A stretch of DNA of 64,000 nt, taken from Actinomadura madurae. Its GTDB lineage: Bacteria > Actinomycetota > Actinomycetes > Streptosporangiales > Streptosporangiaceae. Position numbers and translations under genes: made by a program. The notes under the pieces are model-generated. The model ran no database searches, was not told the DNA's origin, and worked only from the letters and a program-made list of their open reading frames with translations. Where the stretch lies: positions 106,579-170,578 of the forward strand of contig NZ_FOVH01000021.1 in the NCBI RefSeq assembly GCF_900115095.1. The letters are read 5' to 3'. The stretch's first letter is position 1. Every line of letters starts with the position of its first letter. Shown here in pieces: positions 31,105-38,595 of this stretch.

Positions 31105-32424
31105 TCAGCCGGGGAACCCGTTGCGCCGGGCGTAGTCGGCCAGATCCGCCCAGTCGTCCCCCGTATGGCCGTGCCCGGGGTCGAGGCAGCCCAGGCTGAT
31201 CGGCCGCTTGGCGTCGTAGCGGGGCGCGCGCGGGTCGGGCGGGTTCTCGAAGTCCAGCACCTCGGCGATGTTGCGCGCGGCGGCGTCCCGCACCGTCAGC
31301 GGTTCCAGGTCCCAGCGCCATTCGATCGCCTTCAGCACGGACGTGTGGTCGTACACCTCGTGCGCGACCGCGCCGCGCCGCGCCCGCGGTGAGATCAGCA
31401 GGCAGGGGACGCGGAAGCCGCGCAGCGCGGTGCCGAGGTCGGGCCGCGGGTCGGGCCCGGACGGCGGCGGAACGTGGTCGAAAAACCCGCCCCACTCGTC
31501 GTAGTTGATCACCAGCAGCGTGCGGGGCCAGTTCGGCGAGGTGACGAGCGCCGTGTACACCTCGTTCAGGAACGCCTGGCCGAAGCGGATGTCGGCGAGC
31601 GGGTGCTCGTCCTCCGACATGCCGGGCAGGAAGATCTCGCCGAGGAAGGCCGGCTCCACGAAGCTGACCGCGGGCAGCCGGCCGCGCCGGGCGTCCTCGC
31701 GGAACTCGGCGATGTTCCGGCTGATGTCGAGGTGCCGAAGCCCCCACAGCGCGGTGAACGGGACGTCGCTGAAGTAGTACCGGCACGGGACGTCCTTCGC
31801 CTTCAGCCGGTCCCAGATGGTGGCGATCTCCGAGATCGTCAGCGAGTTCGAGATCCGGTCGGTCTGCCCGGCGTGCTGGAAGATCCGGTTGGGGAACGTG
31901 GACGACATGATGGCGGGGAAGTAGCGGTCGCAGACCGTCCAGTCGAGGGCGGCGTGGCCGTGGAAGCCGAGGTCGGGGCCCTCGAAGTAGCCGATGGAGA
32001 ACACGTCGTTGTCGCCGGCGCGCAGCCAGCCGTCGCACGCGCCGCCGTTGTACTCGACGCGTCCGCCCTCGTAAGAATGGTCGGGGTCCTGGAAGCCGCA
32101 TCCCCACGGCACCTTCAGGTGGTGAGTGCCGTGCTCGTTGCCGTCGGCGTCGGTGTAGGTGAGGCCCGCCTGGCGCCCGTCCGCGCCGGGCACCCAGCCC
32201 ATGTAGTGGTCGAACGACCTGTTCTCCATCATCACGACGACGATGTGGTCGATGCCGGACTCGTCCGGATCGGGAAGCTCGGCGACGGGCGCCCGCTTCG
32301 CCGCCGCCAGGGCCGCCGCGTGGGCCTGCGTGGACGACCCGCCGGCGGCGCCGGTCGCGATGACCGCCGCGGTGCCCGCCGTGCCCGCCAGAAACCCGCG
32401 CCTGGTCAGTTCGTCCGCGCCCAT
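31105..32424 (-). CDS. Tat-exported phospholipase C / acid phosphatase family (phosphoesterase)
   Basis: 439 residues from ATG 32424 with GGAGGA upstream. Twin-arginine signal: LTRRGFLAGTAGTAAVIATGA, mature start near AHAAALAAAKR. The phosphoesterase domain shows the nucleophile region IVVVMMENRSFDHYMGW, STFPNRIFQHAGQTDR, SFVEPAF, and INYDEWGGFFDHVPPP with metal-binding Asp/His. It is shorter than the haemolytic PlcA/B type because the C-terminal DUF756 repeats are absent. Secreted enzyme that releases phosphate from phospholipids or other esters. Located between the two tRNA-deaminase-associated genes, which suggests insertion. Confidence 0.87.
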   Translation of the reverse strand: MGADELTRRGFLAGTAGTAAVIATGAAGGSSTQAHAAALAAAKRAPVAELPDPDESGIDHIVVVMMENRSFDHYMGWVPGADGRQAGLTYTDADGNEHGTHHLKVPWGCGFQDPDHSYEGGRVEYNGGACDGWLRAGDNDVFSIGYFEGPDLGFHGHAALDWTVCDRYFPAIMSSTFPNRIFQHAGQTDRISNSLTISEIATIWDRLKAKDVPCRYYFSDVPFTALWGLRHLDISRNIAEFREDARRGRLPAVSFVEPAFLGEIFLPGMSEDEHPLADIRFGQAFLNEVYTALVTSPNWPRTLLVINYDEWGGFFDHVPPPSGPDPRPDLGTALRGFRVPCLLISPRARRGAVAHEVYDHTSVLKAIEWRWDLEPLTVRDAAARNIAEVLDFENPPDPRAPRYDAKRPISLGCLDPGHGHTGDDWADLADYARRNGFPG

Positions 32425-32608
32425 GGCATTCCTCCGAGGAAGGTGACCGCTGAGCAGTATGCGAACTCCTGTGGCGCGCGGGAAGGACGCGGACCGTCCG
32501 CCACCGGACAAAACCCGAAGTTTATTCACAAGCGCATCCGGGCACCCGATGCCGGATTCCTTGGCACGGGGGTGTGTCGGGGCCAACCCCGTGGGTCACA
32601 ATGAGCAC

Positions 32609-33046
32609 GTGTCATACTTCGCCGCCGTCTTCGCACAGACACCGCAGGGCTGGGTCGGCACGGAGGCCGTGCTCGCCGAGGCGGAGCACGTCGACGACGT
32701 CGCCGACCTGATGCGGGAGGCCGCCGTCGAGTCCTACGGCGACCCGGTTCTGCTGCTCATCGAGCAGGACGACGACTGGTTCGCCGTCGTCCGGCTCGAC
32801 CGGGAGGACGAGCCCCGCGCCTTCGTCTCCACCGTCCGCGAGGACGGCCTCGGCGCGCTGTTCCAGCAGCTCGTCGGCGAGGTGCCCGACGGCGACGCCG
32901 CCGGTGACGCCGCCCTCCTCGAAGACCTCGGCCTCGCCCCGGAGCGCCTCAGCGACCTCGGCGAGCGCGCCCTCCCCGGCGACGCCCTCCTCGCCGTCGC
33001 CGAGCAGGCCGGCTTCGGCGAGGAGTTCGACCGCCTCCGTGACTGA
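32609..33046 (+). CDS. tRNA adenosine deaminase-associated protein, paralogue 2
   Basis: 145 residues from a GTG at 32609, probably leaderless (ACAATG upstream). MSYFAAVFAQTPQGWVGTEAVLAEAEHVDDVADLMREAAVE... LLLIEQDDDWFAVVRLD... LLEDLGLAPERLSDLGERALPGDALLAVAEQAGFGEEFDRL parallels paralogue 1 segment by segment. Its stop overlaps the tadA GTG by 8 bp, so the two are translationally coupled. Likely a TadA partner or stabiliser; not demonstrated here. Confidence 0.82.
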   Translation: MSYFAAVFAQTPQGWVGTEAVLAEAEHVDDVADLMREAAVESYGDPVLLLIEQDDDWFAVVRLDREDEPRAFVSTVREDGLGALFQQLVGEVPDGDAAGDAALLEDLGLAPERLSDLGERALPGDALLAVAEQAGFGEEFDRLRD

Positions 33047-33527
33047 CCCGGCCGGCGTGGACCCCGTCGTCGAGGCCTACCACCCGGCGATGCGGCGGGC
33101 GCTGGACGAGGCCCGTCACGCCGCCGCGGAAGGCGAGATCCCCGTCGGCGCCGTCGTCCTGGACGCCTCCGGCGAGATCATCGGGACGGGACGCAACGAG
33201 CGCGAGCGCACCGCCGACCCCACCGGCCACGCCGAGATCGTCGCGATGCGGCGCGCGGCCGCGTCCCTCGGCGGCTGGCGGCTGGCGGGATGCACGCTGG
33301 TGGTGACGCTGGAACCGTGCACGATGTGCGCGGGCGCGTCCGTCCAGGCCCGGCTCGACCGCATCGTCTACGGGGCCGTCGACCCGAAGGCGGGCGCGGT
33401 GGGCTCCCTGTGGGACGTCGTCCGGGACCGGCGCCTCAACCACCGCCCCGAAGTGATCGCCGAGGTGATGTCCGCCGAGTGCGCCGCCCTGCTGATCGAG
33501 TTCTTCACGCACCGCAGAGTCGGGTAG
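33039..33527 (+). CDS. tadA: tRNA-specific adenosine-34 deaminase
   Basis: Makes inosine at the wobble position of tRNA-Arg(ACG). 162 residues from a GTG overlapping the previous stop (in-frame ATGs lie further in). Zinc and catalytic motif HAE in PTGHAEIVAMRRAA, and PCTMC in LEPCTMCAGASVQARLDRIVYGA. Standard length and context beside its associated protein and a tRNA gene. Confidence 0.94.
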   Translation: MTDPAGVDPVVEAYHPAMRRALDEARHAAAEGEIPVGAVVLDASGEIIGTGRNERERTADPTGHAEIVAMRRAAASLGGWRLAGCTLVVTLEPCTMCAGASVQARLDRIVYGAVDPKAGAVGSLWDVVRDRRLNHRPEVIAEVMSAECAALLIEFFTHRRVG

Positions 33528-33537
33528 GCTCTCCCGC

Positions 33538-33625
33538 GGTGGTGTCGCCTAGTGGACGAGGGCGCACGCCTCGAAAGCGTGTGAAGTGCAAGCTTCCGTG
33601 GGTTCGAATCCCACCACCACCGCCA
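33538..33625 (+). tRNA. tRNA-Ser (anticodon CGA)
   Basis: 88 nt including CCA. Acceptor GGTGGTG/CACCACC. Anticodon loop CCTCGAAAG gives CGA, reading UCG. Long variable arm and GGTTCGAATCC T arm. Eleven bases after tadA. Confidence 0.97.
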
Positions 33626-33638
33626 CCCACATGTATGA

Positions 33639-33661
33639 GGGCGGGACCGTCGGTCCCGCCC
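33639..33661 (+). terminator. Terminator after tRNA-Ser(CGA)
   Basis: Perfect 10-bp stem GGGCGGGACC/GGTCCCGCCC with a 3-base loop, followed by TTCGCGTTT. Confidence 0.8.
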
Positions 33662-33684
33662 TTCGCGTTTCCGGTTTCGGTTGT

Positions 33685-33990
33685 TCAGGGGCCGACTATG
33701 GCGCGTAGGGCGGCGTGGTGGGCTCGGTAGGCCTCGCGTCCCTCGCGGGTCAGGGACAGCCACACCCGCTGCCGGGTGTCGCGGACCGCTTTGCGCTGCT
33801 GGACGTATCCGGCGTCCATGAGCACGGTGACGTGCTTGCTGAGCACGGACGCCGACACTCCGAGCTGTTCCTGCACCACGCCGAACTCCGCTTCGCCCGC
33901 GGTGTCCAGCAGGGCGCAGATGCGCAGCCGATTGGGTGCGTGGATGGTCGCGTTGAAGCCGTCCATCGGGTCGGTCGTGCTCGTGCTCAC
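33685..33990 (-). CDS. Winged-helix regulator (ArsR/MarR-like)
   Basis: 101 residues from a GTG that overlaps the upstream stop (GTGA). FNATIHAPNRLRICALLDTAGEAEFGVVQEQLGVSASVLSKHVTVLMDAGYVQQRKAVRDTRQRVWLSLTREGREAYRAH is the small winged-helix type that lacks a ligand domain. Translationally coupled to the membrane protein upstream, a known regulator plus membrane-protein arrangement. It probably binds the TTAGTTTCC half-sites in front of the operon. Confidence 0.8.
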   Translation of the reverse strand: MSTSTTDPMDGFNATIHAPNRLRICALLDTAGEAEFGVVQEQLGVSASVLSKHVTVLMDAGYVQQRKAVRDTRQRVWLSLTREGREAYRAHHAALRAIVGP

Positions 33991-34484
33991 GACGCCTTCC
34001 GGTGCAGACGGACGAACCAGAGGTGAAAGCCGATGGACAGGGCGGCGCCCGCGGCGGAGGCGGCGAACAGCCACAGCGGCTGGTCGGTGTACCGGAATGC
34101 GTATCCGGAGCCCACGATGAGCAGCGGGGTCCCGACGAGCGCCGGCACGGTGGCGCGCTTGGGCAGGACGTCGAGTCGCAGTGCCACGCCCGTCTTGGCG
34201 CGCCAGTTCCTGCCCGCGACGACGAAGAACGCGAGGAACACCGCCTCGGCCCCCAGCATGACGGCCAGCCATGCCCCCTGCGGCATCAGCCAGTCGGGCT
34301 CGGCCAGCGCACCGCCGAAGGTGATCGGCAGTACGACGAACATCGCCGTGATCGTCGCGACGAACCAGGTCGGCCACGGAGTGGCGGACAGCGCCTCGAC
34401 GGACACTCGGACGTCGTCGGTGTCGGCGAGGGCCGCACGGGCCTGCTCCGGCGTCGGCAGGGACGCTTCCCCGTTAGTTTCCAT
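33987..34484 (-). CDS. Integral membrane protein coupled to winged-helix regulator
   Basis: 165 residues: a soluble acidic N-terminus (METNGEASLPTPEQARAALADTDDVRVSVEALSATPWPTW), then four hydrophobic segments (FVATITAMFVVLPITF, AWLAVMLGAEAVFLAFFVVAG, VPALVGTPLLIVGSGYAF, LWLFAASAAGAALSIGFHLWFV). No enzymatic motif. First gene of a two-gene operon with the regulator. Function unknown; the pair may be a small signalling or drug-response unit. Confidence 0.7.
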   Translation of the reverse strand: METNGEASLPTPEQARAALADTDDVRVSVEALSATPWPTWFVATITAMFVVLPITFGGALAEPDWLMPQGAWLAVMLGAEAVFLAFFVVAGRNWRAKTGVALRLDVLPKRATVPALVGTPLLIVGSGYAFRYTDQPLWLFAASAAGAALSIGFHLWFVRLHRKAS

Positions 34485-34511
34485 GCCGGAAACTCTAGCC
34501 GCTTAGTTTCC
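34474..34511. promoter_or_regulatory. Three alternating half-sites before the membrane protein/regulator operon
   Basis: TTAGTTTCC (34474-34482, overlapping the start codon), GGAAACT (34488-34494) and TTAGTTTCC (34503-34511) form alternating inverted repeats over the promoter and start. A likely autoregulatory operator for the winged-helix protein. Confidence 0.55.
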
Positions 34512-34589
34512 AACTTGGCAAGAGTCGAGTTGCCGAGACGGAAAGAGCCGTGCCCGGGGCTCCGCACCGGTCACCGGGCAGTCTCGGTC

Positions 34590-34688
34590 ATGGGCTTCGT
34601 GATCGCGCACGGGCGGATCGTCCAGATCTCCTCACTGCTCGACCGGGCACGCGTCGAGCAGCTGGGCAAAAGCCTCAACCTGCTGTGA
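34590..34688 (+). pseudogene. Remnant of an ECF sigma factor (SnoaL-tail) gene
   Basis: 32 codons reading MGFVIAHGRIVQISSLLDRARVEQL then a stop. This equals the very end of SigJ/ECF41-type sigma factors (compare MDILTDPERLARLDL at the end of the complete gene at 49307). Nothing upstream in this frame resembles the rest of such a protein. Probably a gene fragment left by deletion. It overlaps the end of the convergent EamA gene by 14 bp. Confidence 0.45.
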
Positions 34689-35550
34689 CCAGGGCCACGC
34701 CGGCGACCGCGACCGTCATCCCTACGCGCTGGACGGTGCGGAGTCGTTCGCTGTAGGCGATCCGGGCCAGCAGGACGGTGATCGCCGGGTAGAGGGACGT
34801 CAGGACGGCCGCGAGGCTCAGCAGGCCCTCGTTGACCGCCAGGAAGTACAGGACGTTCGCCCCGGCGTCCAGGACGCCGGACAGCAGCGCCAGCCCGATC
34901 AGCGTCCGCCCGGACACCCGCGGCCCCGCACCGCCGCGGGTCGCCAGGACCAGCAGCGCCACGACGACGATTACCAGGTTGCCCAGCCGCGCTCCGACGA
35001 TCGGCCAGAGCCCGGTGCCGTCCCCCGCCTCCTTCAGCAGGACGAAGAAGATGCCGAAGCACGTACCGGACACGCCGGCCATGACGGGGCCCGAGTCGAG
35101 CAGGCGCCGCCACCCGTCCGCGACCGGCTCGGCGGCCTTCCGTCCGTCGGCCTCCATGCTGACCAGCCCGATCGCGACGAGGCACAGCAGGACCCCGAGC
35201 AGGACGGACGCGTCCAGCCGCTCGCCCTTGGCGACGCCCACGGCCACCGGGATGATCGCCGCGGCCAGCGCGGACACCGGCGCCACCACGCTCATCGGGC
35301 CCCGGGCGAGCGCCCGGTAGAAGGTCATCAGCCCGGCGCCGCCGCAGAGTCCCGCGGCGAAGCCCCAGGTCATCGGCCCCGGGCTGGGGCTGCCTCCGCT
35401 GAGGAGCGCGGACACCAGCACGACCCCCAGCCCGATCGGGACGCACCAGCTGAGGACCCTGATCGCGGCCGCCTTCCGCGTGACCGCGCCGCCGAGGAAG
35501 TCGGCCACCCCGTAGGCGAGCGCGGCGCTCAGCGCGAGGACCGTGACCAT
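34675..35550 (-). CDS. EamA/DMT-family transporter
   Basis: 291 residues with ten hydrophobic helices. Two EamA halves: SAALAYGVADFLGGAVTR... FYRALARGPMSVVAPVSALAAAIIPV, and GTCFGIFFVLLKEAGDG... YFLAVNEGLLSLAAVLTSLYPAITVLLAR. The ATG at 35550 overlaps the stop of the B3/4 gene upstream (TGATG), so both are co-translated. Exporter of an amino acid or metabolite is the usual role. Substrate unknown. Confidence 0.85.
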   Translation of the reverse strand: MVTVLALSAALAYGVADFLGGAVTRKAAAIRVLSWCVPIGLGVVLVSALLSGGSPSPGPMTWGFAAGLCGGAGLMTFYRALARGPMSVVAPVSALAAAIIPVAVGVAKGERLDASVLLGVLLCLVAIGLVSMEADGRKAAEPVADGWRRLLDSGPVMAGVSGTCFGIFFVLLKEAGDGTGLWPIVGARLGNLVIVVVALLVLATRGGAGPRVSGRTLIGLALLSGVLDAGANVLYFLAVNEGLLSLAAVLTSLYPAITVLLARIAYSERLRTVQRVGMTVAVAGVALVTAG

Positions 35551-36215
35551 CACCGCCCGCCGATCAGCCGCGTCTCGATCCGCACGCCGGGGGAGACCGT
35601 CCGGAGCAGCTCCGCGAGGCGCGCACCCGCCTCGTCCAGCCGGTCGAGTGGGTACGGCTCAAGGCGTTCGAGGAGGAAGAGCCCGTTCTTGGTGGTCTCC
35701 GTCAGCCGGGTCCTGACGCACTGCCGCCAGTTCCAGCGGCGGCACGTGACGCCCGCGTGGTCCCGCCAGACGACCTCGCCCGGGTTCGGGTGCTCGACGG
35801 CGGGCTCACCGCCGGCGATGACGTCGAACGGCTCGTCACCGGTGGCGCGGACCAGGCGCGGCGCCCCCTGGTAGGCGTCGAGGTCCTCACCGCCGATGGG
35901 CAGCGCGTACTCGACGCTGACCGCGTTGTAGGCGTCCACGACCCGGTTGATGGACGGGAGCGCGTCGGCGCGGCGGAGCAGCGCGTCCACCGAGGGCCGG
36001 GTCCGCTGCGGCTTGGCGCCGAACGCCCGGTAGGCCTCGCGCCACGCCTCGACATGCGGGTCCCCAGCGTCCGCCTTCCGCGCGGCGGCGGCCAGCCACT
36101 CCTCGCCCACCTGGTCGCCGGGCCCGTTCTCCATCCCCTCGGCGACCATGACGAGCACGGCGAAATCGGGACGGAGTTCCCGCACGGCCTCGTCCACGAC
36201 GACCCGCTCCAGCAT
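35550..36215 (-). CDS. B3/4 tRNA-binding-domain protein (PheT-like)
   Basis: 221 residues. HVEAWREAYRAFGAKPQRTRPSVDALLRRADALPSINRVVDAYNAVSVEYALPIGGEDLDAYQG and the GVTCRRWNWRQCVRT segment match the stand-alone B3/4 domain related to the editing domain of phenylalanyl-tRNA synthetase beta. Such free domains are proposed to edit or bind mischarged tRNA or amino acids. Operon with the EamA transporter. The divergent XRE-cupin gene beyond HIT and the palindrome at 36233 suggest a regulated unit. Reaction not established. Confidence 0.83.
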   Translation of the reverse strand: MLERVVVDEAVRELRPDFAVLVMVAEGMENGPGDQVGEEWLAAAARKADAGDPHVEAWREAYRAFGAKPQRTRPSVDALLRRADALPSINRVVDAYNAVSVEYALPIGGEDLDAYQGAPRLVRATGDEPFDVIAGGEPAVEHPNPGEVVWRDHAGVTCRRWNWRQCVRTRLTETTKNGLFLLERLEPYPLDRLDEAGARLAELLRTVSPGVRIETRLIGGR

Positions 36216-36232
36216 TCCTCACCCTCCGGGCG

Positions 36233-36246
36233 GTCACTTTAATGAC
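36233..36246. promoter_or_regulatory. Palindrome at the B3/4-EamA promoter
   Basis: GTCA-CTTTAA-TGAC, with a plausible -10 (TAAAGT on the minus strand) inside it, 20-30 bases before the B3/4 start. Candidate operator, possibly for the XRE-cupin regulator 0.5 kb away. Confidence 0.45.
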
Positions 36247-36258
36247 ATCGACGTTCCA

Positions 36259-36699
36259 CTATACCGACCGCCCGTGGTCCGGCCCAAGGCCCGCCGCCCG
36301 GCTGAGCCGTTGGAGTACCCCGTCCAGGTCGCGCGGCTCGGCCGGTGCCGGATCCCACATCAGGCGCAGGTCGTCGCCATGCCTGCGGGGGACGAGGTGC
36401 ACATGGAAGTGGAAGACCTCCTGCCAGGCGGCCTCGCCGTTCGCTTGGGCGATGTTCAGACCGTCCGGCTCCAGGGCCGTTCTGAGCAGTGCGGCGACCC
36501 TGTGCACCATATGCGCCACCCGGCCGTGGACGGCCTCGCCGATGTCCCAGATGTTCCGGGCGTGCACGCGCGGCACGACCAGGGTGTGCCCCGGATTCGC
36601 GGGGGCGATGTCCAGGAAGGCGACGGTGTGCTCGTCCTCGGCGACCCGGTAGGACGGAAGCCGGCCGGCGACGATCTCGCAGAAGACGCAGTCGTCCAT
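36259..36699 (-). CDS. HIT-family protein
   Basis: 146 residues from ATG 36699. CVFCEIVAGRLPSYRVAEDEHTVAFLDIAPANPGHTLVVPRVHARNIWDIGE is the HIT N-terminal pattern. The triad is HFHVHLVP (His-x-His-x-His). A nucleotide-binding hydrolase or transferase of AMP derivatives, cytoplasmic. Divergent from the XRE-cupin gene and upstream of B3/4 on the same strand. Confidence 0.92.
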   Translation of the reverse strand: MDDCVFCEIVAGRLPSYRVAEDEHTVAFLDIAPANPGHTLVVPRVHARNIWDIGEAVHGRVAHMVHRVAALLRTALEPDGLNIAQANGEAAWQEVFHFHVHLVPRRHGDDLRLMWDPAPAEPRDLDGVLQRLSRAAGLGPDHGRSV

Positions 36700-36757
36700 G
36701 CTCCGATCATCGCGCGGTACGAGAAACTGAGCGCGCGGACCGACGGCTGGAGGGCGT

Positions 36758-37321
36758 TTGAACGAGCAGGAGGCGATCGGCGAGGCCGTGGCGCGGACGG
36801 TGCGGGCGCTGCGGGCCGGGCACGGGTGGAGCCTGGACGAGCTGGCCGGGCGCGCCGGGGTGAGCAAGGGCGTGCTGGTCGGCCTGGAGCAGGGGCGCGG
36901 CAACCCGAACCTCGGAACGCTCATCCGGATCTCGGACGCCCTCGGGGTGCCGCTGACACGCCTGGTGCAGGTCGAGGAGGAGCCGCCGGTGCGGCTGTTC
37001 CGGCCGGAGCGGCACGTCGTCCTGTGGCAGGGCGAGCACGGCGGGACGGGAACGCTCCTGGCCGGAAGCGACCCGAGGCCGTCGCTGGAGCTGTGGAACT
37101 GGGTCCTCCAGCCCGGCGAGACGCGCGAGAGCGACGCGCACGTCCCCGGCACCAAGGAGATCGTGTACGTCCAGGAAGGCACGCTGACCCTCGGCGTGGA
37201 CGGCCGGACGGACCTCGTCGAAAAGGGAGCCGCCGCCGTCTTCGTAGGCGACCGCCCCCACTCCTACGGCAACGCGACGGACTCCGAGGTCCGCTTCACC
37301 CTGGCCGTCCTCGACCTTTGA
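36758..37321 (+). CDS. XRE-cupin transcriptional regulator
   Basis: 187 residues from a TTG at 36758 with GGAGGG upstream. HTH at about residues 11-66 (VARTVRALRAGHGWSLDELAGRAGVSKGVLVGLEQGRGNPNLGTLIRISDALGVPL). C-terminal cupin (WVLQPGETRESDAHVPGTKEIVYVQEGTLTLGVDGRTDLVEKGAAAVFVGDRPHSYGNA). This type often sits with B3/4-domain and EamA genes and likely represses them. The 3' end overlaps the convergent membrane gene by 58 bp. Confidence 0.9.
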   Translation: MNEQEAIGEAVARTVRALRAGHGWSLDELAGRAGVSKGVLVGLEQGRGNPNLGTLIRISDALGVPLTRLVQVEEEPPVRLFRPERHVVLWQGEHGGTGTLLAGSDPRPSLELWNWVLQPGETRESDAHVPGTKEIVYVQEGTLTLGVDGRTDLVEKGAAAVFVGDRPHSYGNATDSEVRFTLAVLDL

Positions 37322-38406
37322 CGCCGCGCGCAGCGGGTGCAGGCGCCGCGGCGACGGTAGTAGTAGGCGAGCGCCGCGGCGGCCAGGAGCGGGCCCCACA
37401 GCCCGATCGGTATGAACGCCAGGCTGAAGAGCCACCCTCCCTCGCCTTGAGGGATCTCCGTGACCACGTACACGGTGAACAGGGCCAGCACGGCGGACGC
37501 CGCCAGCGCCGCGCTGGTGGGGACGGCCACCGGTATCGGGCGGCCGTGCACCACCGGAACCCATCGCGGCCACACCTCCCCCCAGGGGCGGATGAGCCCT
37601 CGGGTCAGGATCGCCCCTCCCTCGGACGCGCAGCCGAGGAGCATGCCGGTGACCCAGACCCCCCAGCCGGCGCCCTCGGGGAACGCGATGGGCCACGGCG
37701 TCAGCCACGTCAGCCTGATGAGCCCGTAGGGCAAGGGCATGAGCGCGGCGGCGATCGTCACCTTGCGCCCCCAGCGCGCCGCGGACTCCGGCCGCGTCCA
37801 GGCGGCGCCGGGACGGCCGCAGCGAGCGCAGCGGCGCTTGCCGACCCGGAACGCGGTCACGGTGCAGGCCGCCCAGATGACCCCGCCGACCACGGTGAAC
37901 ACGGCCCAGTGGGCGCCCTTGTACGCCACGATGAAAGTGGCGAACCCGAGCCCGGCGGCCGCCGGAACGCCCACCAGCACCGACGTGCCCACCCGGCCGA
38001 GCCGCAGGGCGCGCGCCAGCAGCGCCGCCAGCAGGATGACCGGTGCCGAGAACGCGAAGGTGTAGGCGACGACGACCATCGCCATGTAGCCGGGAAGCAC
38101 GAACCCCAGCACCGCATATCCGGCCGTGAGGACGAGAAGAGGCCGGCGCATCGTTTCGACGCATCGCCGACCGCGCAGAGCGAGAGCGACCACGACGCCG
38201 AGCCCGCCGAGCGCGAGCAGCCCGATCGCCCCGGGACGCGCCCCGATGTCGAAGGCCAGCGGGGGAGACTCCGCGTCCCCTCGCCCGAGCAGATACGCCG
38301 ATGGCCGCAGCACCCACCACAGCCCCAGCCCGGCCGCCACCGCCGACCAGCACAGCGCGGCCACGGTGATCCGACCGCGTCCCTGCCCGGCATCTGTGAT
38401 CGCCAT
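37264..38406 (-). CDS. Membrane protein with two CxxC motifs, unknown
   Basis: 380 residues from ATG 38406 (GGAGGGGC upstream; further in-frame starts to 38436 are weaker). About ten hydrophobic segments. A cytoplasmic loop holds CARCGRPGAAWTRPESAARWGRK and the C-terminus CTRCARRQ, two CxxC pairs that could bind one zinc. LIRLTWLTPWPIAFPEGAGWGVWVTGMLLG and RPWGEVWPRWVPVVHGRPIPV are conserved-looking patches. No family recognised with certainty. The last 58 bp overlap the XRE-cupin gene. Confidence 0.7.
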   Translation of the reverse strand: MAITDAGQGRGRITVAALCWSAVAAGLGLWWVLRPSAYLLGRGDAESPPLAFDIGARPGAIGLLALGGLGVVVALALRGRRCVETMRRPLLVLTAGYAVLGFVLPGYMAMVVVAYTFAFSAPVILLAALLARALRLGRVGTSVLVGVPAAAGLGFATFIVAYKGAHWAVFTVVGGVIWAACTVTAFRVGKRRCARCGRPGAAWTRPESAARWGRKVTIAAALMPLPYGLIRLTWLTPWPIAFPEGAGWGVWVTGMLLGCASEGGAILTRGLIRPWGEVWPRWVPVVHGRPIPVAVPTSAALAASAVLALFTVYVVTEIPQGEGGWLFSLAFIPIGLWGPLLAAAALAYYYRRRGACTRCARRQRSRTARVKRTSESVALP

Positions 38407-38595
38407 GAATGCCCCTCCCATGCAAGCGATCACCACGGTCGCGCGAACCGCACGGGCCGGTGATCCCCCAAGGGCACCATCCCGGTCCCCCGGCCGAGGG
38501 AAACCGCGCGGAAACCCCGGGCCAGAGGAGGCCTCGCGGCGGCCGGACCCGCGTTGGCCGGCTCCTAGGGGTCGCCCTGCGCCTGGGACACCCGC

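Noticed and set aside
36148..38463. 771-codon plus-strand open frame
   Set aside because: Crosses HIT, the XRE-cupin gene in another frame and a membrane gene. Arg/Pro/Gly-rich, no homology expected.
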